From Bacteroidales bacterium (GTDB lineage Bacteria; Bacteroidota; Bacteroidia; Bacteroidales; F082), in NCBI GenBank assembly GCA_015493525.1, contig WGCY01000049.1, forward strand, positions 1-64,000: a DNA stretch of 64,000 bases, given 5' to 3'. Of this stretch, positions 28,741 through 38,676 are shown piece after piece. Positions within the stretch are counted from its first letter, which is position 1. The number at the start of each line of letters is the position of its first letter. The position numbers and the translations under genes were made by a program. Below the pieces are notes generated by a model, which saw only the letters and a list, made by a program, of their open reading frames with translations, was not told the origin of the DNA and ran no database searches.

Positions 28741-29650
28741 TGATTTTGAGTGCCCCGCGTTCGAGAAAAGAGGTGGCGAGGTGACGGGCAGTTTCTACCG
28801 CAGCGGCTTCAGAAAAAGCACATTGTACACTTTCGGATAAATACTGTTTTCCATCCGGCGAAAGTACCATGCCGTTGATGGTCATCTGCTCACCGTTGGT
28901 TTCCGAATAACAGGCAATGGGCACCTGACAACCGCCCTGGATGGTTTCCAGAAAAGTATATTCTGCCCGGCCCCTGATCCAGGTTTCTTTGTGGCTGACC
29001 TGCAACAGAAGTTCATCGATAAAAGTGTCGTTTTCGCGGTTTTCGATGGCAATAATTCCCTGGGCAGGCGGTGGCATTATCAGGGATGGATTGACCAATT
29101 CAGAGATGTTTTCATCCAGTCCGAGCCGTTGCAAACCGGTGGCAGCCATGATCATGGCATCACAATAACCCGATTTCCATTTTTTGACACGCGTATCCAC
29201 GTTTCCGCGAATATCTACGATGTGAAAGCGTGGATTTATCTTTAACAATTGTGCCCTGCGGCGCACGCTGGAAGTGGCGATAATATCCCCTTCCGTTAAT
29301 TCCGATAATTTCCGGCCTCCCGTACTCACCAGTGCTTCACGGGGCTCTCCTCTTTCCAGCATGGCACCGAGTTTCAATCCTTCCGGGAAAAGGGTGGGTA
29401 AATCTTTCATACTGTGCACGGCCATATCAATACGGCCATCCAACAGTGCCAATTCAATTTCCTTGGTAAACAGGCCCTTGTCACCGATTTTAGAAAGTGC
29501 CACATCCAGAATTTTATCCCCTTTTGTACGGATAATTTCCAAATCAAAAGTATGTTCCGGAAAAAGCTTTTCCAATTCGTCTTTGGTACGATTTGCCTGA
29601 TACAGCGCAAGTTTGCTGCCCCGGGTACCTATTTTAACCGTTCTGCCCAT
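28721..29650 (-). CDS. hemC: Hydroxymethylbilane synthase (porphobilinogen deaminase)
   Basis: KIGTRGSKLALYQA, DMAVHSMKDLPT, ATSSVRRRAQLL, GGCQVPIA. Confidence 0.96.
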   Translation of the reverse strand: MGRTVKIGTRGSKLALYQANRTKDELEKLFPEHTFDLEIIRTKGDKILDVALSKIGDKGLFTKEIELALLDGRIDMAVHSMKDLPTLFPEGLKLGAMLERGEPREALVSTGGRKLSELTEGDIIATSSVRRRAQLLKINPRFHIVDIRGNVDTRVKKWKSGYCDAMIMAATGLQRLGLDENISELVNPSLIMPPPAQGIIAIENRENDTFIDELLLQVSHKETWIRGRAEYTFLETIQGGCQVPIACYSETNGEQMTINGMVLSPDGKQYLSESVQCAFSEAAAVETARHLATSFLERGALKIIAGLER

Positions 29651-29655
29651 GATGT

Positions 29656-30909
29656 TTACAGTTCAAAAAATTCTTCGGCCATGGCGATAAAATCTTTTTT
29701 GTCGGCCGCTTTGGAAAGTTCCTTCAGGTTTTTGATAAAAACCCGTGCGAACTTCTCTGTGATATGGTTGGAGTACTCAGCAAGCAGTTTATCCTCTTTT
29801 ATGGAATGGATTTTTTTAAACTCGTCCATTTCTGTTTTGTTGAGCAATTGGAAGTTCTCTTTTATCTTTAAAATAGTGGGCACCAATTCCTGTTCGTTTT
29901 TCCAGGAGACAAAAAGATTTTTGGCACGGGAAATAATTTCCATGGCAGCCGAAATCTCTTTCAATCTTTTATGGTTGGTGCTTTTTACGATTTTTGTAAG
30001 ATCATCGATGGTAAACAATTCAATACCTTCCAGCTTACCAATTTTCTCTTCGATATTGCGGGGAACAGAAAGATCAAAAAACAATTGTATTTGAACGCGG
30101 GTTCTGTTTTTCAACGCTTTTTTTACAGCTTCCAGCTTCATCAGCGGTTCCGGCGAATCGGTGGCTATAAAGATGATATCACTGTCAGCAAGGTAATTGT
30201 CCACCTCAGTCAGCGCAATACTTTTTCCCCCATGAAGTTGCGAAAGTTCTTCGGCTTTGGCATAAGTACGGTTGGCAATATGCAAGGATTTGAAGGTGGA
30301 TTTACGGAGGCTGTTGAGCACCAACTGCCCCGTTTGTCCAGCACCAACCAACATTACATTTTGGTTGCTCAAATCAGGGAAACGTTGATGACACAAATTA
30401 ACTGCTGCCGAGCTGGCCGAAGCCGAGCCACGACTGATTTCTGTTTGGGTACGGACTTTTTTACCTGTCTCCAGTGCTTTGGCAAACAAACGATTCAGGA
30501 TTTTATCGGTACTTTTAATTTCTTTTGCAAATTGAAATGCCTCTTTTACCTGACCAATAATCTGGTCTTCCCCCACAATGAGTGAATCGATGCCTGATAC
30601 CACTTTGAAAAGATGTAAAACGGCCTGATCGTTTGTTTTAATGTAAAAATAGGGTTTCAGGATTTTGGTATAATTTTTCTGAGCCGAAAGAACATGAAAA
30701 ATTTCCTCTAAGGCATCGCCGTTATGATTTTGCGGTGCATGGTAATAAATTTCTGTCCGGTTACAAGTGGAGATAACCACCACGCCCTGGATTTTCTCCG
30801 TTTTTAACAACTGTTCGGTGAAAGTGGCAATCTCCTCTTTGGAAAAGGCAAACCGCTCACGAATTTCCAAATCGGCTGATTTATAACTAATTCCTACAAG
30901 ACCTGTCAT
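29656..30909 (-). CDS. hemA: Glutamyl-tRNA reductase
   Basis: VISTCNRTEIYY, GIDSLIVGEDQIIGQVKEAF, VGAGQTGQLV. Confidence 0.95.
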   Translation of the reverse strand: MTGLVGISYKSADLEIRERFAFSKEEIATFTEQLLKTEKIQGVVVISTCNRTEIYYHAPQNHNGDALEEIFHVLSAQKNYTKILKPYFYIKTNDQAVLHLFKVVSGIDSLIVGEDQIIGQVKEAFQFAKEIKSTDKILNRLFAKALETGKKVRTQTEISRGSASASSAAVNLCHQRFPDLSNQNVMLVGAGQTGQLVLNSLRKSTFKSLHIANRTYAKAEELSQLHGGKSIALTEVDNYLADSDIIFIATDSPEPLMKLEAVKKALKNRTRVQIQLFFDLSVPRNIEEKIGKLEGIELFTIDDLTKIVKSTNHKRLKEISAAMEIISRAKNLFVSWKNEQELVPTILKIKENFQLLNKTEMDEFKKIHSIKEDKLLAEYSNHITEKFARVFIKNLKELSKAADKKDFIAMAEEFFEL

Positions 30910-31207
30910 TTTTTTCCTTTTATAGAGGCAAAATTACCGTTCAAATCTGTAGGAATTCTGAAAATTATAAGATAAAGCGTGTGAAAAGTGCAGTTTGGAA
31001 AAATTTAAAATAGCAGCCCTATTAAAGGACTGAATACCACACCAAGTCCCGGTAATTTGGCTTTATAATTTTTGAAACAGAACATCGGTTTTTATCATTT
31101 GTAGTTTCGGATATTCATGGTTTCCATTATGTCAAATGAATATTTTCTACATTCGCTAATAAATTGAAATGGCATATAAGAACTTCATGGAAAATATTTT
31201 TCTCGAA

Positions 31208-32398
31208 TTAATATAAGAATCCAAATAGCCAAAGTGGGATTTTGTTCTTAAAACCATATTCCATGTCATCCAAAGCAAGATAAGCGTTGTCAACAGATTT
31301 AATTTGATCCAACGTTTTGGACTTACCACCAACCTCAAAAATAAACTTCCCATTTACCAGAAAATCACCTGTTTTGGGATAAGCAATCCTATACCCGACA
31401 GACAACTGATTTAAAAAGAAGGTTTCGCGAATAGTTCCTCTGCCTGCATTATCCTGAAAAACATATACTAAATTTGAATTACTGAAATATATCTTGTCCG
31501 GTTTTCTCAGTAAAGTATGTCCGATACCTTCCGTCGTAAGAAATTTGATAACTCCCGCTTTGTTCAGTAACGTGAGGTATTTCACGAGGACATCTCTGGT
31601 TGTCTGCAACTTTCGGCTTAATTCACTGATATTTACTTTAAACGGTGTAGCAGAAGCCATCATTAAAAGTAATTTTTTCAATTTAATCCTACTTTCAAAA
31701 GTGATATTTTCAATGGCAGGTATATCACTGTCAATCACCGTGTTAATAACAGCTTCCAGTTTGTCAAAATATTTATCAACCCCTTCCAGCACAAAAGGAT
31801 AGGCACCCGAATAAAGATATTCCCTAAAAAGTTTGACACTTTTTATCTTTGCATTGATATCCATTGACAGAGGCTCGTGATGATTAAGAATATCTGAAAG
31901 TTGAAACGCGGAAAAATTTGTTTTGTAAGCCAAATTTAAATATTCACGAAATGAAAGTTCAGGCAGATCGTACACGGAAGCCCTCCTACCCAAATCAGCC
32001 TGGTTGATATAGAAGGCCAAAGCCGAAGAACCGGTAACAATCATTTGTAAATCAGGATAAAAGTCATAAATATTCTTTAGTTCTTCCGACCATCCTTTGT
32101 ACCGGTGAACCTCATCAAGAAACAGGAAACGCCCACCATCCATCACAAATTTTTCTACCATATCAGACAATGTGTTGGCAGAAAAGTAGATGTCATTTAG
32201 GGATACATAGAGTGTCTCCGAGTAATCTGTAAAGGTGGTTTTGATATATTGTAGCAGTAACGTTGTTTTTCCTGTACCACGTTGCCCCTTGATAATAATA
32301 AGGCGATTTTGCCAGTTTATTTTGTCAAACAGAAATCTTTTTGATGAGACCTGAACTGAGTTGAGCAACCTAAAATATTTAACTTTCAATTTTTCCAT
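31208..32398 (-). CDS. AAA ATPase with DUF4143-type C-terminal domain (second paralog)
   Basis: Walker A GQRGTGKTT, FLFLDEVHRYKGW, C-terminal EYGFKNKIPLWLFGFLY identical to paralog 4424..5620. Confidence 0.85.
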   Translation of the reverse strand: MEKLKVKYFRLLNSVQVSSKRFLFDKINWQNRLIIIKGQRGTGKTTLLLQYIKTTFTDYSETLYVSLNDIYFSANTLSDMVEKFVMDGGRFLFLDEVHRYKGWSEELKNIYDFYPDLQMIVTGSSALAFYINQADLGRRASVYDLPELSFREYLNLAYKTNFSAFQLSDILNHHEPLSMDINAKIKSVKLFREYLYSGAYPFVLEGVDKYFDKLEAVINTVIDSDIPAIENITFESRIKLKKLLLMMASATPFKVNISELSRKLQTTRDVLVKYLTLLNKAGVIKFLTTEGIGHTLLRKPDKIYFSNSNLVYVFQDNAGRGTIRETFFLNQLSVGYRIAYPKTGDFLVNGKFIFEVGGKSKTLDQIKSVDNAYLALDDMEYGFKNKIPLWLFGFLY

Positions 32399-32414
32399 AA
32401 GGCAAAAATACATA

Positions 32415-32498
32415 TTTTTAGGTTACGACATGCAATTTATAGATTTTTTTGTATGTTACAACCTAAATTAATTAATAATATCTTTAGGTTACAACCTT
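32415..32498. promoter_or_regulatory. Cluster of AGGTTAC(A/G)AC(C/A)T operator-like sites upstream of the second ATPase
   Basis: TTTTTAGGTTACGACAT (32415), GTATGTTACAACCTAAATT (32451), TCTTTAGGTTACAACCTT (32481). Confidence 0.6.
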
Positions 32499-33751
32499 CA
32501 AAATCGAATTTCAATTTGGTGAACTCCTTCATGATACTTGTATTGGATGTGCATGTTGTAATGCACTACAATCTTTTTTACAATGGACAGGCCAATGCCC
32601 ATAAATCCTTTATCTGAAGCCCGTGAGAATTGTTCGAACAGCTCCCCCGTGGGCACATGTGGGTCATTCCCTGAATTTTCTATAACCATCTCCTCCAATG
32701 TCAGTCGGATACGGACAAAACCATTTTCAACATTATGAAGAACGGCATTTTTTATCAGGTTAGTAACAAGAATACCCGCCAAATCTTTATCCATCACTAC
32801 TTTAGGCTCACCCGCAAAAGATGTTTGAAGTGTTATGTTCCGCGAGGCCATAAGCCCTTCAAAATTTTCAATTTGCTTTTGTATCAACGCCTTAACATCG
32901 ATGTCTGTTTTATTAAAGAATTGATTTTTATCGATGCGGGCAATCAATCCCAGGCTGCGTACGATACCCGAAAGCCGGTTGGTAGCCGAGTAAATAGAAC
33001 CTGCCAGTTCATACTGTTTTTTATTCAGCGATTCCTGGAAAAGCAGTTCCGTTTTGTTTTTTATCACGGCCATTGGCGTTTGTACCTCATGCGAAAGGTT
33101 TCCGGTAAACTCTTTTACTGCTTCATAATCCTGGACGATTTTATCCGTCATTCGCGTCAACTCCTCATTGAGTTGGTTAAACTCGATGATTTCGGAAGGT
33201 TGAAAAGGTTCTTTTTGCGGATTATCCAAACGAAATTCCTGCATGGTGTGTAAAGTGTCGAAAAAATCTGCCCATACTTTTCCAAAGAAATGCCGGTTAA
33301 GAACATAAGCCAACACAAGAAACAAAATTAACATGAGGGTGATAATCAACGCAATTTTTTCAATGAGATAATTGGAGGTAATCAACGACTTGTAAATGCG
33401 GACACGGTAAAAACATCCATCACTTTTTACGGTGGTACTTAACTGGCGATAAGGCATATATGCCTTGACACTCCGGTTATAAAGGATGGTGTCTTTCAAG
33501 CGAAAAGTTGCAGGTTCCGGTTGGTTTACTTTTTCAATATCGATGGGTTCAGTAGCAATAAAAGCAACGTTCTCCAGCGAATCAAGTTGCCGAATGTTGT
33601 TATAAAAATAATGTATGCGGCTGTACAGGTCGGCATCCACTTCGTGTTCCACCAGGTTCTGCATAATCTTGTAAAGGCCAATGCCGCCGGCAAAAAATAC
33701 CACCAACGAAACGGTAACAAAATAGAGCGTGGTTTTGGTAAGAAGTTTCAT
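32498..33751 (-). CDS. Sensor histidine kinase
   Basis: GNLSHEVQTPMAVIKNKTELL H-box, GIGLSIVKKIV G-box, two TM segments. Confidence 0.93.
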   Translation of the reverse strand: MKLLTKTTLYFVTVSLVVFFAGGIGLYKIMQNLVEHEVDADLYSRIHYFYNNIRQLDSLENVAFIATEPIDIEKVNQPEPATFRLKDTILYNRSVKAYMPYRQLSTTVKSDGCFYRVRIYKSLITSNYLIEKIALIITLMLILFLVLAYVLNRHFFGKVWADFFDTLHTMQEFRLDNPQKEPFQPSEIIEFNQLNEELTRMTDKIVQDYEAVKEFTGNLSHEVQTPMAVIKNKTELLFQESLNKKQYELAGSIYSATNRLSGIVRSLGLIARIDKNQFFNKTDIDVKALIQKQIENFEGLMASRNITLQTSFAGEPKVVMDKDLAGILVTNLIKNAVLHNVENGFVRIRLTLEEMVIENSGNDPHVPTGELFEQFSRASDKGFMGIGLSIVKKIVVHYNMHIQYKYHEGVHQIEIRF

Positions 33752-34425
33752 TCTTTTTCAAATTTATAACCCACCCCGTAAATAGTCTTTATGTAATCTC
33801 CGGCTCCTTTTTCCCGGAGTTTTTTTCGCAGATTTTTTATCTGGGCATACACGAAATCAAAAGAGTAGGAGAAATCGGAGTCATCGCCCCAAAGCTGCCC
33901 TGCCAGGCTCTCTTTGGCAATGACACGTCCGGCGTTGGAAACAAAAAACAGCAACAGTTCAAATTCTTTTTTTGTCAACTCTATGGGCTGCCCTTTAACC
34001 AGTACCTGAAAACTGTCAGGAAAAACCTGCAAATCTCCCTGGACGATGGAATTGCTGCCCTGAAACTGCATTCGGCGGATAAGCGACTTGATACGGGCGT
34101 TCAGTTCGGCCAGGTTAAACGGCTTGACAAGATAATCATCGGCACCAAACTCCAGTGCTTTCACCCGGTCGGTAATGGCATCGCGGGCCGTAATAACAAT
34201 AATGCCGCTGGGCTTCTTCAATCGCCTGGCTTCTTTTATTAAATCCAACCCGCTGCCATCGGGCAGGTTGATGTCGATGAGCAGGCAGTCGTATTCAAAC
34301 GACTGTATCTTATCCAAAGCACTGCCAAAGTCAAAAGCTTGTTCACACAGGTAACCTTCCGGTGCGAGATACGCCATAATAGATTCCTGAATCTCGTAAT
34401 CATCTTCGACAATAAGCAGTTTCAT
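33748..34425 (-). CDS. Response regulator, OmpR/winged-helix type
   Basis: MKLLIVEDDYEIQ receiver domain, GADDYLVKPFNLAEL, C-terminal winged helix (DFVYAQIKNLRKKL...IKTIYGVGYKFE). Confidence 0.95.
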   Translation of the reverse strand: MKLLIVEDDYEIQESIMAYLAPEGYLCEQAFDFGSALDKIQSFEYDCLLIDINLPDGSGLDLIKEARRLKKPSGIIVITARDAITDRVKALEFGADDYLVKPFNLAELNARIKSLIRRMQFQGSNSIVQGDLQVFPDSFQVLVKGQPIELTKKEFELLLFFVSNAGRVIAKESLAGQLWGDDSDFSYSFDFVYAQIKNLRKKLREKGAGDYIKTIYGVGYKFEKE

Positions 34426-34593
34426 AGTCTGCAAAGGTAACGGTTTGGGAAATAATAGCAAATCTCAAAAAAGCAGCTTCTTCGAACGCCTGCCTGTCCG
34501 GCTGGACGGACTTTCCGTTATAATTGCCCCGGTCCTGCCGGCCATTGGTAGCCGTACGGGACATACTGGTATTCATTTATGGGCACAAAAAAG

Positions 34594-34666
34594 AGCCTCC
34601 CATGGGACTCGAACCCACGACCTGCTCATTACGAGTGAGCTGCTCTACCAGCTGAGCTAAGGAGGC
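34594..34666 (-). tRNA. tRNA-Thr (anticodon CGU)
   Basis: Minus strand GCCTCCTTAGCTCAGCTGGTAGAGCAGCTCACTCGTAATGAGCAGGTCGTGGGTTCGAGTCCCATGGGAGGCT folds as a cloverleaf; loop CTCGTAA. Confidence 0.95.
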
Positions 34667-34843
34667 ATTGTTTTCGCTTTGCAGCGAAATGCGGCTGCAA
34701 AGATAAAAGAAAGATGCAAACAGGCCATCGCACAAAGTCAAATTGCTAAAAAAGGTATTTAAAAATTTTTAACATTTGCAAAATACAGGAATTTATTATC
34801 TTGCGGCACTTTTTATTTTTAATTTTAAAATTTACTGAAAAAG

Positions 34844-35809
34844 ATGAAAACAGTGTTTAAATCCGCTCTTCTCGTGGGGCTACTGATGTTTGGACTGGGA
34901 CTGTATGCCCAATCCGTTGCCGATGCCGGTGAAAAATTTAATGAAGGAACGGCACAATACAAAGCCAAAGCTTTCGGACAAGCTGCAAAACTATACGAGC
35001 AAGCTCTGGAAATGTGTAAAATGGCCGGGTCTGCTGCTGCCGATTTGAAGCCTCAGGTCGAATCACAACTTACCAATTCCTATTTCTGGGACGGTATCTC
35101 ACTGTACAAAAGAAGAGAATTTGACCAGGCCATTGCCCAGTTGAAAAAAGCGAAAGCCATGGCTGCTTCCATAAAGAATGAAAAAATAAAAGGTTATGCA
35201 CATCTTTATATTGCCAGGGTCTATTCTTCCAAAGGCCTGTCATTTATCAGAGAGAAAAAATATGCAGAAGCCGCCACTCAGTTTGCCAATGCATTAAAAG
35301 AAAAACCGGATTGTTACAACGCCTATTATGGAAAAGTTATTTTGGCCAAATCGCAAAAAGATATGACCGCCATGATGTCGGCAGTTGACCAGCTGGGAAA
35401 ATTTGCTGTCTCCAGTGCCAAGGCCACCCAAAAATATAACGCAGCCAAACAGATAGCTTTCAATGCTTTGCTGAATAATGGTGCCGAACAATTGCAAAAA
35501 TCCCATACGGCAAAAGCCCTTGAATCCCTGAATAATGCAAAGAAATACGGAACAGCCAATGCCGACCTGTTTTACTATATGGCACTGGCCAATGTAAACC
35601 TGAAAAAATGGGATAGTGCCATTGCTGCTGCCAAAAAAGCCCTTTCCATGCAAAGTTCCGATAAATCAGATATCTATTTTACACTCGGGCAGGCTTATCA
35701 GGGCAAAGGGGATAAAGCTGCTGCCTGTGGTGCTTTTAAACATGTCGTGAAAGGCCCCAATGTAAAAGCCGCCCAATATCAGAGAAAACAGGTATTGAAA
35801 TGTAAATAA
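34844..35809 (+). CDS. Secreted tetratricopeptide repeat protein
   Basis: Signal peptide MKTVFKSALLVGLLMFGLGLYAQ and multiple TPR-like motifs. Confidence 0.82.
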   Translation: MKTVFKSALLVGLLMFGLGLYAQSVADAGEKFNEGTAQYKAKAFGQAAKLYEQALEMCKMAGSAAADLKPQVESQLTNSYFWDGISLYKRREFDQAIAQLKKAKAMAASIKNEKIKGYAHLYIARVYSSKGLSFIREKKYAEAATQFANALKEKPDCYNAYYGKVILAKSQKDMTAMMSAVDQLGKFAVSSAKATQKYNAAKQIAFNALLNNGAEQLQKSHTAKALESLNNAKKYGTANADLFYYMALANVNLKKWDSAIAAAKKALSMQSSDKSDIYFTLGQAYQGKGDKAAACGAFKHVVKGPNVKAAQYQRKQVLKCK

Positions 35810-35820
35810 CCTGAGGGTGG

Positions 35821-35870
35821 AAAACAAATAAAAAAAGATGCCTTTTGGCACCTTTTTTTATTTGTTTTTT
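35821..35870. terminator. Bidirectional terminator hairpin
   Basis: AAAACAAATAAAAAAAGATGCC-TTTT-GGCACCTTTTTTTATTTGTTTT between convergent genes. Confidence 0.8.
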
Positions 35871-36523
35871 TCTTCCAGTTTAGAATATTTTTTCAGGTAA
35901 ACCTGATGCAGGATGACAGCAGAGAATTTGGGCACCGATTGGGCACCGCCAAGAAATTCTGCTTCAATAAAGGCTTTACAGGCTTTTTCCAATACTTCCG
36001 ACACCACAAAGGCCTCATCGAGCGTACGCCCGATACAAACGGCACCATGGTTGGCCAACAGTGCAGCTTGTCTGCCTTTTAGGGCCTTTACGGCGTACCT
36101 GGCAAATTTTTTTGTACCGGCAAGCGTATATTTCGAAACCCTCACCGAGGGCCCGATAATCTGAACCATGTCATCAATAATGGGGGGTACTTCACGCCGG
36201 GCCACGGCCACAGTGGTGGCATTCATTTGGTGGGTATGGATAACGGCTTTCGCCTCTTTTCGCTGCTTATAAATTTCGGCATGAAGGTGATATTCGGAGG
36301 AGGGTTTGATTTTTCCTTCGTAAGTCAGTGTGTGGTAATTCATGAGCACAATTTCTTCGGGTTTCAGGCTCTCGTAAGTCCGCCCACTGGGCGTGATGAG
36401 CATATTTTGCGCATCCACGCGTACGCTGATGTTCCCCCAACTGCGTGTGATTAGCTTCTCGTGTACCAGCCGCAAGCCGGCTTCTATAATACGCTTACAC
36501 TCCTCTTTATATTCCATGTTCAT
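35858..36523 (-). CDS. Class II aldolase/adducin family protein
   Basis: GNISVRVDAQNMLITPSGRTYESLKPEEIV, VIHTHQMNATTVA, ALLANHGAVCIG. Confidence 0.88.
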   Translation of the reverse strand: MNMEYKEECKRIIEAGLRLVHEKLITRSWGNISVRVDAQNMLITPSGRTYESLKPEEIVLMNYHTLTYEGKIKPSSEYHLHAEIYKQRKEAKAVIHTHQMNATTVAVARREVPPIIDDMVQIIGPSVRVSKYTLAGTKKFARYAVKALKGRQAALLANHGAVCIGRTLDEAFVVSEVLEKACKAFIEAEFLGGAQSVPKFSAVILHQVYLKKYSKLEEKNK

Positions 36524-36644
36524 TCTGTTTCCAGCCAGTTTTCAATAATAGGTAATGACGCGACTATTTTTTGCAAAGGTAAGAAAGAGAAAGGAAATTG
36601 ATTTTTCAATATCTTTGAAGCATCAACAACAAAAATATTCTCCA

Positions 36645-37061
36645 ATGGAACTTACACATATTGAACATATTGGCATTGCCGTAAAAAACCTGGAACAGGC
36701 CATAAAATATTATGAGGACGTTTTGGGACTGAAATGCTATGCCATAGAAGAGGTAAAAGACCAAAAGGTGAAGACGGCTTTTTTTCAAATCGGGAAAACA
36801 AAATTAGAGTTGCTGGAAAGTACCGACCCGAAAGGGCCGGTGGGGCAATTTATCGAAAAAAAGGGCGAGGGGATTCATCACCTGGCTTTTGCCGTTCAAA
36901 ATATTGAGCAGGCGTTGGAAGAAGCTGAAGACAAAGGCCTCCGGCTGATTGATCAAAATCCCCGCAAAGGAGCGGAAGGACTTGATATTGCCTTTCTGCA
37001 TCCCAAATCAACCTTTGGGGTACTGACTGAATTTTGCGAAAATAAAAGCGAAGAAGGATAG
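36645..37061 (+). CDS. mce: Methylmalonyl-CoA epimerase
   Basis: [58 protein letters not shown] -7-like element at 36610-36617. Confidence 0.92.
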   Translation: MELTHIEHIGIAVKNLEQAIKYYEDVLGLKCYAIEEVKDQKVKTAFFQIGKTKLELLESTDPKGPVGQFIEKKGEGIHHLAFAVQNIEQALEEAEDKGLRLIDQNPRKGAEGLDIAFLHPKSTFGVLTEFCENKSEEG

Positions 37062-37139
37062 TGCGGTATTATTTTTATCTTTTTCGCACAGCAACGGATA
37101 TAATTTTCTTATTTTTGAATAAATTAAAAAAATAATTTC

Positions 37140-37766
37140 ATGCTTATAATTGGTATTGCAGGGGGCAGTGGCTCCGGAAAAACAACGGTGGTAAATAAAA
37201 TTGTAGAAGCTCTGCCCAAAGACTCCGTGGCTGTTGTCTCACAGGATTCTTATTATTACGATAACGGCGATTTAAGTCCGGAGGAAAAACTGAAAATCAA
37301 TTTTGACCATCCCAATTCCATAGAATGGCCTTTGTTAATAAAACATATTCAAATGTTGCAGGAAGGAAAAGACATTGAAATGCCCATCTATTCCTATGTA
37401 ACCTGTGCCCGTGCTTCTGAAACGCAGAAAGTCAGGCCCAAAGAAGTTATTATTGTGGAAGGGATTTTGATTATGTCCAATGCGAAACTCCGTAAGCTAC
37501 TTGATATAAAGCTGTTTGTTTCTACAGACAGCGATGAGCGTTTAATGCGTATCATTCGGCGCGACATACAACAAAGGGGCAGAAATTATGACGATGCGCT
37601 GACCCATTATGCCACCTTTGTAAAACCCATGCACCAACAATTTATTGAGCCTACCAAGCTTTTTGCCGATGTGATTATTCCGCAGGGAGGAGAAAACAAA
37701 GTAGCTATTGATATGGTCGTTTCAAGGATAAAACTAAACCTGAAAGAGCAGGGATACGAGGTATAG
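37140..37766 (+). CDS. udk: Uridine kinase
   Basis: IGIAGGSGSGKTTVVNKI, SQDSYYYD, FDHPNSIEWPLL, VEGILI, RRDIQQRGR. Confidence 0.95.
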   Translation: MLIIGIAGGSGSGKTTVVNKIVEALPKDSVAVVSQDSYYYDNGDLSPEEKLKINFDHPNSIEWPLLIKHIQMLQEGKDIEMPIYSYVTCARASETQKVRPKEVIIVEGILIMSNAKLRKLLDIKLFVSTDSDERLMRIIRRDIQQRGRNYDDALTHYATFVKPMHQQFIEPTKLFADVIIPQGGENKVAIDMVVSRIKLNLKEQGYEV

Positions 37767-37836
37767 GCCGGTCAATGAATTTTGTTATTTTTGCCCACCC
37801 GAAAATTATCTGCAATTTCACAAACACTCCCCGTTT

Positions 37837-38043
37837 ATGCCAACAAAGAAAAATACCATAAAAAACCCCTGTATCCACGTTTGTACCCTCGATGAAGAAA
37901 AGATTTGTATCGGCTGCCACCGTAGTGCAGAAGAGATAAGAGGCTGGTTTACTATGACCGATGAGCAGAAACTGACCGTACTGGCCAACAGCAATGAACG
38001 CCGCAGGAAAAAAGATGCCAACCAATATGACCACTACGTTTAA
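37837..38043 (+). CDS. DUF1289 family small Cys-rich protein
   Basis: NPCIHVCTLDEEKICIGCHRSAEEIRGWFTMTDEQK; TATTTTTG element at 37786-37793. Confidence 0.85.
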   Translation: MPTKKNTIKNPCIHVCTLDEEKICIGCHRSAEEIRGWFTMTDEQKLTVLANSNERRRKKDANQYDHYV

Positions 38044-38202
38044 GCACTTTTCTAAATACTTTCCGATTTCGTAATACATCTCTCTGATTACGACAAAATT
38101 CTGCCTGCAATAAAAGGTACTATTTTATAAATAACTGTTTATTATATTATTATAAAATTGTGCACAATATTTGCTGTTGGTTAAAAACAAAAAGAGAACA
38201 CA

Positions 38203-38523
38203 ATGTTAATTGTAGCCATTGGAATTTATTTAGTCATTACTTTTATACTGACGGCAATAGGTATTGAGCGACAAAACGAAGCATTGAAAATGTTTCTCAT
38301 GGGTTTGGTTCTTACCCCTGCTTACGGCCTTTCCCTTTTGATAAAAGAACGGCGCAAATCGATGAAGATTCAATATTATTATTGTGAAGAATGCCATTAC
38401 ATTTTCCCTGTAAAACTCAAACATTGTCCTGTGTGCCACGAAAAAGGGAAAAAAGTTAAATTGATAAAATTTGAAAACCCCCATAAGCTAACAAAACTCT
38501 ATAAACAGCTATCCCTTGCTTAA
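38203..38523 (+). CDS. Small membrane protein with C-terminal zinc ribbon
   Basis: N-terminal TM (LIVAIGIYLVITFILTAIGI) and CEECHYIFPVKLKHCPVCH. Confidence 0.65.
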   Translation: MLIVAIGIYLVITFILTAIGIERQNEALKMFLMGLVLTPAYGLSLLIKERRKSMKIQYYYCEECHYIFPVKLKHCPVCHEKGKKVKLIKFENPHKLTKLYKQLSLA

Positions 38524-38554
38524 AAAAATTGCCCCAATGGGGCAATTTTTTTTT
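38522..38554 (+). terminator. Rho-independent terminator
   Basis: AAAAAAATTGCCCC-AAT-GGGGCAATTTTTTTTT. Confidence 0.9.
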
Positions 38555-38676
38555 GCCTTTCCTTTTCCCGTACCTATTGAAAATGTTTAAGGTTAACCTG
38601 TTGTTTTTTGAATATAGAACATTGTAAATCATTTTTTAAAAATGATTACTTTTGATAAAATTTAAATGGGAATGTT

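Noticed and set aside
34470-34560. Short GTCCGGCTGGAC-type palindrome before the tRNA-Thr gene
   Set aside because: Only a weak 4-bp stem could be supported; not enough to call an element.
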